A stretch of DNA of 6,662 nucleotides. Source: Candidatus Methanophagales archaeon. Its GTDB lineage: Archaea > Halobacteriota > Syntropharchaeia > Alkanophagales > Methanospirareceae. The first letter of the stretch is position 1. Each line of letters begins with the position of its first letter. Of this stretch, positions 1-5,542 are shown piece after piece. Location of the stretch: assembly GCA_003601795.1 (NCBI GenBank), contig PIXU01000004.1, forward strand, positions 1-6,662, written 5' to 3'. Both the position numbers and the translations under genes were made by a program. The notes beneath the pieces were generated by a model. That model searched no databases. It had not been told where the DNA came from and saw only the letters and a list, made by a program, of their open reading frames with translations.

Positions 1-2
1 AT

Positions 3-290
3 CTATTCTCAAAGGATTCGTTCGATTATGACGAAGAAACAGACCAGTTTCTATGCCCCAGTGGTGAGATACTCAGCAGGAAGGGCGAGTATGAGTATAA
101 CATTAAGCATAATTTGAAGTTTAGGGAGTTTCTGACAAGAGGGATAGAAAACGTGCGGATAGAGCATAATCTTATATGCATGGCTCATAATCTGAAGGTA
201 ATGTGGGGTAAATTAGGTAGCAGTGTGGCGGCTTTAGGGAATATTGCAGGTTTTATTGCTAATTTTGCATCTCGGGTAGTGACTTTTTGA
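3..290 (+). pseudogene. IS1182-type transposase, C-terminal part with apparent internal deletion
   Basis: The frame is open from the window edge to TGA at 288-290 and gives 95 residues. Residues 8-21 (FDYDEETDQFLCPSGE) resemble the segment that in IS1182-family DDE transposases precedes a cysteine-rich region. Residues 34-71 (start IKHNLKFREFLTRG, then EHNLICMAHNLKVMW) resemble the extreme C-terminus. In full-length relatives, as I recall them, some 60-100 residues lie between these blocks, including a Cys-rich cluster and a VEPVFG-like motif with the last catalytic Glu. Here they are joined directly at about nt 101/102 without loss of frame. The copy would therefore lack a catalytic residue and be inactive, although the reading frame survives. 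The N-terminus lies outside the window. The family call is fairly sure; the deletion is inferred. Confidence 0.72.
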
Positions 291-390
291 CGTTTCATTC
301 CTATCTACCTATGAAGTGTCTCGAACTTACGATTAATATTGATTTACTGTCGTGTGCCTTTGTGTATAATAAAATTATGAGGTTGATTTG

Positions 391-402
391 TGGGACAGCC
401 TC
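391..402. repeat. Right terminal inverted repeat of the left IS
   Basis: TGGGACAGCCTC is nearly the reverse complement of GAGACTGTCC at 6029-6038, with one mismatch over ten bases. It lies about 100 bases after the transposase stop, as expected for the right end. Similarity fades inward of the core. Confidence 0.6.
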
Positions 403-440
403 TTTAACGTACGTGGATTTCTATTTTCCATTAGGTCTGA

Positions 441-533
441 ACTTTAGAGAATTTTTTTTTGATAGTTGTTGGTGTTGGAATGTTCTCATTCCATGTACAT
501 CGCTTTTATTACAACCGAAAAGGGTTCAAATGA
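441..533 (+). pseudogene. C-terminal stub of a small membrane protein upstream of the XRE regulator
   Basis: The frame is open from 441 to TGA at 531-533 and has no plausible start of its own. Its 30 residues end in a hydrophobic stretch (FFLIVVGVGMFSF) followed by a basic tail (HRFYYNRKGFK), which is what the last membrane helix and cytoplasmic tail of a small membrane protein look like. The stop overlaps the ATG of the next gene as ATGA, an arrangement typical of translationally coupled pairs. Small archaeal XRE regulators are often preceded by a small membrane protein (DUF2178-like, from memory), which supports the reading. Stops at 432 and 438, and the IS end near 403, suggest that the rest was lost through insertion and decay. 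A run of nine T at 452-460 is a possible frameshift site. It could still be a chance frame. Confidence 0.42.
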
Positions 534-724
534 AGAACAAGCTCAAAGTTTTCCGCGCGATGTACGATTTAACGCAGGAGGATTTGGCAGAGAAAGTGGG
601 GGTAACGAGGCAGACCATAAATGCAATAGAGAAAAGAAAATACAACCCTTCGTTAGAGCTGGCGTTTAAACTCGCGAAATTATTTGAAGTGAAGATCGAG
701 GATATTTTTATTTATGATTGCTAA
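530..724 (+). CDS. Small XRE-family (YozG-like) helix-turn-helix regulator
   Basis: This is a 64-residue protein consisting almost only of a Cro/C1-type DNA-binding fold. The helix-turn-helix spans about residues 15-35: TQEDLAEKVG as the first helix region, TRQTINAIE as the recognition helix, then the usual KRKYNPSLELAFKLAKLF segment and the ending VKIEDIF. The length fits stand-alone members of about 65-70 residues. I start at ATG 530 because the fold begins at once (MKNKLKVFRAMYDLTQ). The same frame is open back to 287, but that part crosses the IS end and reads as non-protein sequence. The start overlaps the stop of the membrane-protein stub (ATGA), so translation may once have been coupled. 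The only nearby ribosome-binding candidate is a weak AGGG at 521-524. Target unknown; such proteins often control their own operon. Confidence 0.85.
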   Translation: MKNKLKVFRAMYDLTQEDLAEKVGVTRQTINAIEKRKYNPSLELAFKLAKLFEVKIEDIFIYDC

Positions 725-733
725 ATCCTTAAA

Positions 734-839
734 TTTCACCGTAGAGCACACGGAGAACGCAGAGATGCCAAAAAACATAAGCAACGATTGAAACAGTCTT
801 AAAACTCGGGGGGCCTCTGCGCTCTCGGCGGTGATAAAT
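734..839. repeat. Imperfect inverted-repeat element, copy 1
   Basis: The left arm (about 734-764, containing CACCGTAGAGC and GGAGAACGCAGAG) is an imperfect reverse complement of the right arm (about 814-839, CCTCTGCGCTCTCGGCGGTG). Matching blocks are CACCG at the outside and CGGAGAACGCAGAG against CGAGAGCGCAGAG inside; the left arm has about nine extra bases. The loop is about 50 bases. No ORF is plausible inside. A related element lies at 5543-5640. Similar CGCAGAG/CTCTGCG repeats are known from many environmental archaeal and bacterial genomes; their function is unclear. Confidence 0.7.
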
Positions 840-866
840 CACTTGATTTTTAGACGGAACCCAAGG

Positions 867-877
867 AAATTTTTATC
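867..877 (+). promoter_or_regulatory. Possible TATA box before the methyltransferase gene
   Basis: AAATTTTTATC lies about 75 bases before the ATG at 947. It would put a transcription start near 895-900 and leave a 5' leader of about 50 bases. The match to the archaeal TATA consensus is loose and the surroundings are A/T-rich, so this is tentative. Confidence 0.3.
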
Positions 878-946
878 AACTCAATACAAAGAAAAGTTAT
901 GAACTTTTTCTTTTGATACTCTTTTTCTTTTTAACAAAAGATTGAG

Positions 947-1915
947 ATGGAACTGAACGAGCTATTAGGAATAGGGGATTTTATGCTGGTGGAGCAGAGT
1001 TATGCAGCTCAAAAGGAGATAGGTAGAACGCTCGAATATCTCGGTAAGGTCAAAGAAGGGGACGTGGCAGAATCAATACGAATATTTGCAGAAACCCGAA
1101 ACAAGAACAAAGAAAAAGAGCTGATTGGCATTGCCATTTATGACAAAGACCTGGGCTTCTGGATGGTCTTCACGGATTTTTTCGCGGATACGAGGAACAA
1201 AGAGGATTTTGAGGCGCTTGCAAGCAGGATAAACGGCACTAAGGAAGGAGAAAAAGAAGTAGAAGTGGAACGGGATAAATTTCGTGAAGGCGTGATTGAA
1301 TTCTATTCCGTCGGGTTAGTGAACGGACTATTTTACAACTGCGATTTAGATTTAGATTTGGGGGGTGCGAGTTTCTATCCGAGACAAAGGACAGAGGCAT
1401 TAAAGAACGTATTAGCTGAATTTTTACACGAGAACGATTTAGAAAAAGACATAGCAGATAAGAAAACACTTGAAATTGGATGTGGTGATGGCGGTGCGAC
1501 TATTGCACTGCACGAATCAGGTATTTTCCCTTTTACGGTGGATATAAACGAATGTGAGATTTGCAAAGGGTTAGAAGAAGGTGTGTTGGACCCCAAACAT
1601 AGCATTGTACTGGACTGCTCCATGCTGTCTGCCTTTTTTGGTAAAGAATTTGACGTTGTCTTTGGGTTTATGATTGGTAAACTCACGCCATTTAACAGAT
1701 TTGAGTGGGAAGGAGTGCTGAGAGGGGTTCATAGAATACTGAAAGACGCGGGAAAAGTGCTATTTACGGTTTCAAGTGAGGAGGAAGCAGTAATGGTAAA
1801 AGAGATATTAAAAGACGATTTTGAAGGGGAAATAAAAGAGAATAAAGACAGTGATGGTTATCTTGACCACTGGGTATATATAGGTGCTCTTTCTATGGGT
1901 CAGAAAATATGTTGA
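947..1915 (+). CDS. Class I SAM-dependent methyltransferase with unassigned N-terminal half
   Basis: The protein has 322 residues. The C-terminal half is a Rossmann-fold methyltransferase: motif I LEIGCGDGG at 175-183 binds S-adenosylmethionine, TVDIN at 197-201 supplies the acidic residue after strand 2, LDCSML at 222-227 is the third-strand region, FDVVFG at 235-240 is motif IV, and LKDAGKVLFTV at 265-275 is the late strand. Residues 1 to about 140 match nothing I recognise. They contain a strand-rich stretch (IGIAIYDKDLGFWMVFTDFF, 60-79) and a charged segment (98-113), and may set substrate specificity. No substrate can be named. The ATG at 947 is the first in frame after a stop near 914, with only a poor ribosome-binding site (GATTGAG). 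No signal peptide or membrane segment is present, so it is cytoplasmic. It stands alone, with repeat DNA upstream and a regulator downstream. Confidence 0.83.
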   Translation: MELNELLGIGDFMLVEQSYAAQKEIGRTLEYLGKVKEGDVAESIRIFAETRNKNKEKELIGIAIYDKDLGFWMVFTDFFADTRNKEDFEALASRINGTKEGEKEVEVERDKFREGVIEFYSVGLVNGLFYNCDLDLDLGGASFYPRQRTEALKNVLAEFLHENDLEKDIADKKTLEIGCGDGGATIALHESGIFPFTVDINECEICKGLEEGVLDPKHSIVLDCSMLSAFFGKEFDVVFGFMIGKLTPFNRFEWEGVLRGVHRILKDAGKVLFTVSSEEEAVMVKEILKDDFEGEIKENKDSDGYLDHWVYIGALSMGQKIC

Positions 1916-1947
1916 AAGAAAGGAAATGAAAGATTCGGAAGTTCAAT

Positions 1948-1956
1948 CTTAAATAC
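1948..1956 (+). promoter_or_regulatory. TATA box before the AbrB-type gene
   Basis: CTTAAATAC resembles the archaeal TTTAAATA box and lies about 50 bases before the ATG at 2004. Initiation about 25 bases downstream would leave a leader of roughly 25 bases that still includes the AGGTGAT ribosome-binding site at 1993-1999. This promoter could also serve the downstream mini-ORF and hisC. Confidence 0.5.
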
Positions 1957-1992
1957 AAAAGTACTTTCATACTAAAGAATAAATATGAATTT

Positions 1993-1999
1993 AGGTGAT
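1993..1999 (+). promoter_or_regulatory. Ribosome-binding site deciding the AbrB start
   Basis: AGGTGAT is complementary to the 16S 3' end and sits four bases before ATG 2004. The longer in-frame alternative, GTG at 1995, lies inside this site and is therefore rejected. An ATG at 2000 is out of frame. Confidence 0.7.
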
Positions 2000-2003
2000 A
2001 TGT

Positions 2004-2222
2004 ATGGCGATATCAAGTGCAGTAGAAAAAGAGGGAGCAATAACATTGCCAAAGATCATTCGTGAAAAGGCGCATTTGGAGAGAGGAAGGAGGATAACGA
2101 TAGATATTGATGAAGAGGGGGATGTCATCATCAAAAAGGTAGAGGATGTCAAAACGGTAAGAGGCGCTTGGAAAGAAAAAGAAGAGCTTTTAGAAGCGAT
2201 TACCAGCTTAAAGAGATTTTAA
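2004..2222 (+). CDS. AbrB/SpoVT-type swapped-hairpin DNA-binding protein, possible orphan antitoxin
   Basis: This 72-residue protein has the SpoVT/AbrB fold in its first 45 residues: SSAVEKEGAITLPKIIREK, then LERGRRITIDIDEEGDVIIKKV. The LP-x-x-x-R and E-x-G-D positions are typical of the family. Such proteins dimerise through swapped hairpins and bind DNA, either as free-standing regulators or as antitoxins of VapBC/MazEF pairs. The C-terminal tail (residues 46-72, with RGAWKEKEELLEAI) is charged and helical, like the toxin-binding tails of AbrB-type antitoxins. No PIN or MazF toxin follows: the next long gene is hisC, 86 bases on. It is thus an orphan antitoxin or a local regulator. A TATA box and ribosome-binding site of its own precede it; hisC may be co-transcribed. 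Confidence 0.82.
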   Translation: MAISSAVEKEGAITLPKIIREKAHLERGRRITIDIDEEGDVIIKKVEDVKTVRGAWKEKEELLEAITSLKRF

Positions 2223-2261
2223 AAGAATAAAGAAGTTAAAAATTGTTAGCGGAGGCAACTT

Positions 2262-2294
2262 ATGAACACTTACGAAAATAGAAATAGCAAATAA
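2262..2294 (+). CDS. Ten-codon upstream ORF before hisC with strong ribosome-binding site
   Basis: ATG at 2262 is preceded by GCGGAGGC (GGAGG at 2251-2255, six bases of spacing), the strongest Shine-Dalgarno-like site in the window. It opens a 10-residue ORF (MNTYENRNSK) ending at TAA 2292-2294, 14 bases before hisC. The frame differs from hisC, and hisC has no comparable site directly before its ATG. It could be a leader peptide, a re-initiation device for hisC, or the decayed start of a lost gene such as the toxin partner of the AbrB protein. It contains no His codons, so classical histidine attenuation is not supported. The peptide shows no motif. Confidence 0.35.
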   Translation: MNTYENRNSK

Positions 2295-2308
2295 ATACCA
2301 AGATTAAA

Positions 2309-3391
2309 ATGCGAGTGCCCGTACGTGCTTCTTTACAGGAAATAGAAGAATACAAACCAGGGAAATTGGTAAAGGGAGCGATAAAGCTGAGCTCGAATGA
2401 AAACCCGTTAGGACCCAGTCCAGAGGTAATAAGAGAAATAGTTAAGCGTTTAGAAGCAGGCGAGCTGAACCTGAACGTATATCCGTGGGAAAAGGATGAG
2501 GAAGAGCTCAGGGGTGAGATTTCAAGATATGTCGGTGCCGGTGCCCGCATAGAAAAAGATAACGTCGTTTTAGGTGCTGGGGTAGATGGCGTTTTGGACA
2601 CGCTTGCCAAGATTTTTATTGCGAATGGCGATGAAGCGCTGATACCTATACCCACTTTTTCCCTCTACGAGTCGCTCGTAAAAATAGCGGGAGGAGTGCC
2701 AAGGTATGTAAAGAGAAAAAGTAGAGAGAACTTTGACATACCCGTTAAGGACTTGATTTCCGCGTGTAACGAAAAAACAAAGCTCATTTTTATCTCTTCT
2801 CCCAACAATCCAACGGGAAACTGCACACCAGAGGACGAAATTCGAGAGATAATAGAATCCGTGGATTCGAGGGCAATGGTTGTAATAGACGAAGCGTACG
2901 CGGAATTTGCTGATTCGTCGCTGGTGAATCTGGTAACGAAATACGAGAATGTGGCGGTAATGAGAACCTTTTCAAAAGCGTTTGGTCTTGCAGGGCTGAG
3001 GGTAGGGTATGGAATAATACCAGAATGGCTGGCAAGCGCATATAAAAAAGTTGCAATGCCTTTCTCCGTTAACAGCATCGCTATAAAAGCGGCAATAGCT
3101 GCACTGCGAGACCCGGCGTATCTGCGTAAAACGGTAGAGCTGGTAAAGCACGAAAGAGCGTTTATAACGGAAAACTTACAGCATGTGTTTAAGAAGGTTT
3201 ATCCATCAGAAGCTAATTTCGTGCTTGCGGACGTTGCACCTGCAAAATCGGCGGGGGTGTATGCAGCGCTAATGAAGCAAGGGATAATAGTACGGGATTG
3301 TTCTTCGTTTAGAGGTGCTGGAGATTCTTTTATTCGGGTCACGGTGGGAACAAGGGAACAGAATGAGAAGGTTGTGGAGGCGTTAATATAA
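2309..3391 (+). CDS. hisC: Histidinol-phosphate aminotransferase
   Basis: This 360-residue PLP-dependent fold-type I aminotransferase, of normal family length, converts imidazole-acetol phosphate plus glutamate to histidinol phosphate and 2-oxoglutarate in cytoplasmic histidine biosynthesis. Visible signatures are SSNENPLGPS (28-37), YPW near 58-60, SPNNPTG (164-170), the cofactor-contacting Asp in DEAY (194-197), the Schiff-base lysine K223 in TFSKAFGLAGLRVGYG (220-235), and the C-terminal arginine in FIRVTVG (342-348). SSNENPLGPS and RTFSKAFGLAGLRVGYG are characteristic of HisC; relatives acting on aromatic amino acids or cobalamin precursors (CobD) cannot be fully excluded. ATG 2309 is the only usable start, as an in-frame TAG lies at 2285. 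It has no ribosome-binding site of its own beyond A-rich sequence, but follows the strongly initiated mini-ORF. No other his gene is in the window. Confidence 0.92.
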   Translation: MRVPVRASLQEIEEYKPGKLVKGAIKLSSNENPLGPSPEVIREIVKRLEAGELNLNVYPWEKDEEELRGEISRYVGAGARIEKDNVVLGAGVDGVLDTLAKIFIANGDEALIPIPTFSLYESLVKIAGGVPRYVKRKSRENFDIPVKDLISACNEKTKLIFISSPNNPTGNCTPEDEIREIIESVDSRAMVVIDEAYAEFADSSLVNLVTKYENVAVMRTFSKAFGLAGLRVGYGIIPEWLASAYKKVAMPFSVNSIAIKAAIAALRDPAYLRKTVELVKHERAFITENLQHVFKKVYPSEANFVLADVAPAKSAGVYAALMKQGIIVRDCSSFRGAGDSFIRVTVGTREQNEKVVEALI

Positions 3392-3413
3392 ACATCAAAA
3401 AAATAAATTATAG

Positions 3414-3485
3414 ACACAGATTAACGCTAAGGGGACTCTGCCCACATCACCGCAAGCCCTGAAAGGGCTTAATTAACACAGATAG
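3414..3485. repeat. Spacer repeat with hairpin between hisC and polX
   Basis: ACACAGAT occurs twice, at 3414-3421 and 3476-3483, next to AT-rich ATTAA blocks, and flanks a GC-richer core. Within the core, AAGCCCT (3454-3460) and AGGGCTT (3464-3470) form a perfect 7-bp stem with a GAA loop. There is no T run after the stem, so it is not a typical terminator, though it could act as an RNA structure at the end of the hisC transcript. The ATTAACACAGAT wording resembles the GGATTAACACGGATT repeats found after polX at 5281-5310. Confidence 0.5.
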
Positions 3486-3497
3486 ACTTTCAAAATT

Positions 3498-3506
3498 CTT
3501 AAATAG
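3498..3506 (+). promoter_or_regulatory. TATA box of polX, leaderless-type promoter
   Basis: CTTAAATAG lies about 30 bases before the polX ATG at 3532. That spacing puts the expected transcription start at or just before the start codon, which would give a leaderless or nearly leaderless mRNA. No ribosome-binding site precedes the ATG, in agreement. CTTATATAC at 3520-3528 is another TATA-like word but is too close to the ATG unless translation starts at ATG 3547. Confidence 0.5.
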
Positions 3507-3531
3507 AGGGAAGTTGTAGCTTATATACAAA

Positions 3532-5262
3532 ATGATAAACCTCGACATGGCAAGGATTTTTGACGAAATAGCAGATATTTTAGAGTTGAAAGCCGAAAAT
3601 CGATTCAAAATAAGGGCGTACAGGCGAGCAGCTCGGACGATAGAAACACTTGCGCAGGACTTGAAGGTGATAGCAGAACGAGGAGGAATCAGCGAATTAA
3701 AGAAAATACCTGGCGTGGGCGAAGGTATCGCGAAAAAGATACTGGAGATTGCAAAAACAGGAGATTGCAAGGCGCATAGAGAGCTGAAGGAAGAAGTGCC
3801 TGCAGGTCTGCTTGAACTCTTGGCCATCCCTCGTGTTGGTCCGAAGACAATAGCAAAGATGCATAAAGAAATCGGGATAAGTAGCATAGAGCAGTTAGAG
3901 GAAGCTGCTAAGTCGCATAAGTTAGAAAGGCTTCCAGGATTTGGTGCCAAGGTAGAGGAGAACATACTGAAGGGGATAGAACAATACAGGCGATATAAAG
4001 GCAGGAAATTGCTTTCTGAAGCACTACCCCGTGCGGAATCAATAGTGACCGAATTGAAGAAGTTGGATGTGGTAGAACGGATAACAATCGCGGGCAGTTT
4101 GCGACGGTGGCGTGAGACGATAGGGGACATAGACATATTGGTGGTATCGAAGAGGCCGAAAGAAGTGATGGACGCGTTCACGCGCCTTGACGGAATAGAG
4201 GACATAGTGGCAAAAGGGGACACGAAATCGTCTATCGTGTTGAAAGGAATAGACGTGGACTTGCGAGTGGTGGATGCATGTTCATTTGGCGCTGCCGCTC
4301 ATTATTTCACTGGTTCCAAGCATCATAACATACGAATACGCGAGTTGGGTGTGAGGAAAGGATTAAAGATAAACGAATATGGTGTTTTCAGGGGTGAGGA
4401 AAGAATAGGAGGGGAGAATGAGGAGGACGTGTTCAAGAACGTGGGTCTCGCATATATTCCGCCTGAGTTGAGAGAAGACCGCGGCGAGGTAGAAGCGGCT
4501 AAGGAGAACAAGATACCGAAATTGGTGGAACCAAACGATATAAAGGGCGATTTGCACGTGCATACGAACTGGAGCGATGGGAAGAACCGCATAGAGGAAA
4601 TGGCGGAGACGGCTATTGCGCTGGGCTACGAGTATGTTGCCGTCGCAGACCATTCGCCTGCTGTTGGTATCGCCGGGGGAATGAATGAAGGGGAAGTAAG
4701 GAAGAGGGAAAAGGAAATAGAAAAGGTGAATGAGAAGTTTGAGAAGGAAGGTGCTAATTTCAGGGTTTTAGCTGCATCCGAGGTGGATATAAAGTCTGAT
4801 TTTTCTATGGACTTTCCTGATGAGATATTGAGGGGGTTGGACGTGGTTGTAGGCGCGGTTCATAGCAAATTCTCACAAGACCGAGCGACGATGACACAAC
4901 GAATTGTGACGGCGATGGAAAACGAGCACGTGGACATAATTGCGCATCCTACCGGGCGTGTTCTGGGCAAGAGGGAGCCGTATGAGGTGGATATGGAGCG
5001 GTTGATGGAAGTGGCGAGGGATACGGGCACCGTTATGGAACTCAATTCATTTCCTAACCGGCTGGATTTGAATGACGTTCATTGTAGGATGGCGAAGGAT
5101 TATGGTGTGTTGATTGCAATATCAACTGATTCGCATGACGCTACGCAGATGGGTGCGGTGATAAAATACGGGGTGGCGACTGCGAGAAGGGGGTGGCTCG
5201 AAGCGAAGGATGTGGTGAATACGAGAGGGTTAGAGGATATGATAAAATTATTAAAGAGGTGA
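3532..5262 (+). CDS. polX: Family X DNA polymerase with PHP phosphoesterase domain
   Basis: The protein has 576 residues, the usual length of bacterial/archaeal PolX, which fills gaps in base excision repair and whose PHP domain has 3'-5' exonuclease and related phosphatase activities. The order is an N-terminal 8-kDa-like domain (about 1-80, with AENRFKIRAYRRAARTIE and the helix-hairpin-helix LKKIPGVGEGIAKKI at 56-70), further hairpin motifs (IPRVGPKTIAKM 99-110; LPGFGAKVEENI 134-145), then the polymerase core with GSLRRWRETIGDIDIL (188-203). The metal-binding Asp are D199, D201 and D243 (in DVDLRVV). The PHP domain (about 338-576) keeps all nine metal ligands: H342, H344, D349, D373-H374 region, E417, H444, H472, D533 and H535. 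Both activities are thus predicted intact. ATG 3532 is chosen for its fit to the TATA box; ATG 3547 (MARIFDEIADILELK) is an almost equal alternative. Transcribed alone. Confidence 0.95.
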   Translation: MINLDMARIFDEIADILELKAENRFKIRAYRRAARTIETLAQDLKVIAERGGISELKKIPGVGEGIAKKILEIAKTGDCKAHRELKEEVPAGLLELLAIPRVGPKTIAKMHKEIGISSIEQLEEAAKSHKLERLPGFGAKVEENILKGIEQYRRYKGRKLLSEALPRAESIVTELKKLDVVERITIAGSLRRWRETIGDIDILVVSKRPKEVMDAFTRLDGIEDIVAKGDTKSSIVLKGIDVDLRVVDACSFGAAAHYFTGSKHHNIRIRELGVRKGLKINEYGVFRGEERIGGENEEDVFKNVGLAYIPPELREDRGEVEAAKENKIPKLVEPNDIKGDLHVHTNWSDGKNRIEEMAETAIALGYEYVAVADHSPAVGIAGGMNEGEVRKREKEIEKVNEKFEKEGANFRVLAASEVDIKSDFSMDFPDEILRGLDVVVGAVHSKFSQDRATMTQRIVTAMENEHVDIIAHPTGRVLGKREPYEVDMERLMEVARDTGTVMELNSFPNRLDLNDVHCRMAKDYGVLIAISTDSHDATQMGAVIKYGVATARRGWLEAKDVVNTRGLEDMIKLLKR

Positions 5263-5280
5263 ACTCCCTTCTATTTAAGA

Positions 5281-5310
5281 CGCGGATTAACACGGATTTA
5301 CGCGGATTTA
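5281..5310 (+). repeat. Three tandem 10-base units (CGCGGATTWA type)
   Basis: CGCGGATTAA, CACGGATTTA and CGCGGATTTA follow one another without a gap, differing at one or two positions. The period of 10 is close to one helical turn. Such GGATTAACACGGATT strings are dispersed in many archaeal and bacterial genomes; no function is known to me. Confidence 0.8.
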
Positions 5311-5384
5311 TTTACGTTTGACATTATCACTTTTTATCATCTGCCTTAATCGCGGGGTTAAGAAATGTACGACAAGAGGCAAAA

Positions 5385-5437
5385 GGGTAATGGGTAATGG
5401 GGAATGGGTGACGAGTAATAAGTAACTGGTGATGGGT
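5385..5437 (+). repeat. Degenerate GGTAATGG tandem tract
   Basis: GGGTAAT, GGGTAATGG, GGAATGGGTGA, then AGTAATAAGTAACTGGTGATGGGTA form a degenerate run of 6-8-base units built on GGTAATG. One strand is strongly purine-plus-T with almost no C. Similar tracts occur dispersed in environmental genomes. Not coding. Confidence 0.65.
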
Positions 5438-5460
5438 AGAGGTATAAAATTAAGGAGTTG

Positions 5461-5492
5461 TATATTACAGATTACATATCACAAATTACATA
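5461..5492 (+). repeat. ATTACA-rich short repeat
   Basis: ATTACAGATTACATATCACA continues into AATTACATAC, giving three ATTACA words within about 28 bases. It directly follows the GGTAATGG tract and is probably another low-complexity repeat of the same mosaic. Confidence 0.5.
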
Positions 5493-5542
5493 CAAGGAGG
5501 AGATAGAGAAAGGGTGTATAGAAATATCAAGGCTAATATTTA

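Larger units (their letters stand above)
1..403 (+). mobile_element. Right-hand part of an IS1182-type insertion sequence
   Basis: The element runs in from the left edge. It comprises the transposase C-terminus (3-290), about 100 bases of non-coding tail, and a terminal repeat at 391-402 (TGGGACAGCCTC). Read on the opposite strand, that repeat is GAGGCTGTCC, which matches GAGACTGTCC at 6029-6038, the left end of the second element in this window, at 9 of 10 positions. The matching ends are why I place the boundary near 403. The family assignment rests on the transposase and is from memory of IS1182-like proteins. The exact last base and any target duplication cannot be fixed from one end. Confidence 0.7.
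5263..5542. other. Gene-free repeat-rich spacer after polX
   Basis: I see no convincing gene in this stretch. It holds several kinds of short repetitive DNA listed separately: 10-base tandem units, a GGTAATGG tract and an ATTACA tract. TATAAAA at 5443-5449 and AATATTTATTTA near 5535-5546 are TATA-like and could drive the flippase remnant. AAGGAGGAG at 5494-5502 looks like a ribosome-binding site, but the only ORF near it runs from GTG 5514 straight into the inverted repeat and gives an arginine-rich, unlikely product. Confidence 0.6.

Noticed and set aside
287..529. In-frame upstream extension of the XRE gene
   Set aside because: The frame is open from 287 but crosses the end of the IS and its terminal repeat, and the sequence is Cys/Phe/Trp-rich with no family resemblance. 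The fold begins exactly at ATG 530.
734..839. CRISPR-like repeats or a tRNA/rRNA gene
   Set aside because: The two arms are inverted, not regularly spaced direct repeats, and no cloverleaf or rRNA-like sequence is present.
899..945. T-rich stretch sharing AACTTTTTCT and TTTTGATA words with the hairpin insertion at 6517-6556
   Set aside because: The words occur in a different order in low-complexity DNA and no inverted repeat is formed, so a common origin cannot be supported.
3454..3470. Intrinsic terminator after hisC
   Set aside because: The stem is not followed by a T run, and archaeal termination relies mainly on T-rich tracts, which are absent here.
3447..4223. Long open frame on the minus strand opposite polX
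   Set aside because: It is Ser/Ile/Phe-rich antisense of a clearly conserved gene, without a motif or ribosome-binding site. Similar antisense frames over hisC were rejected for the same reason.
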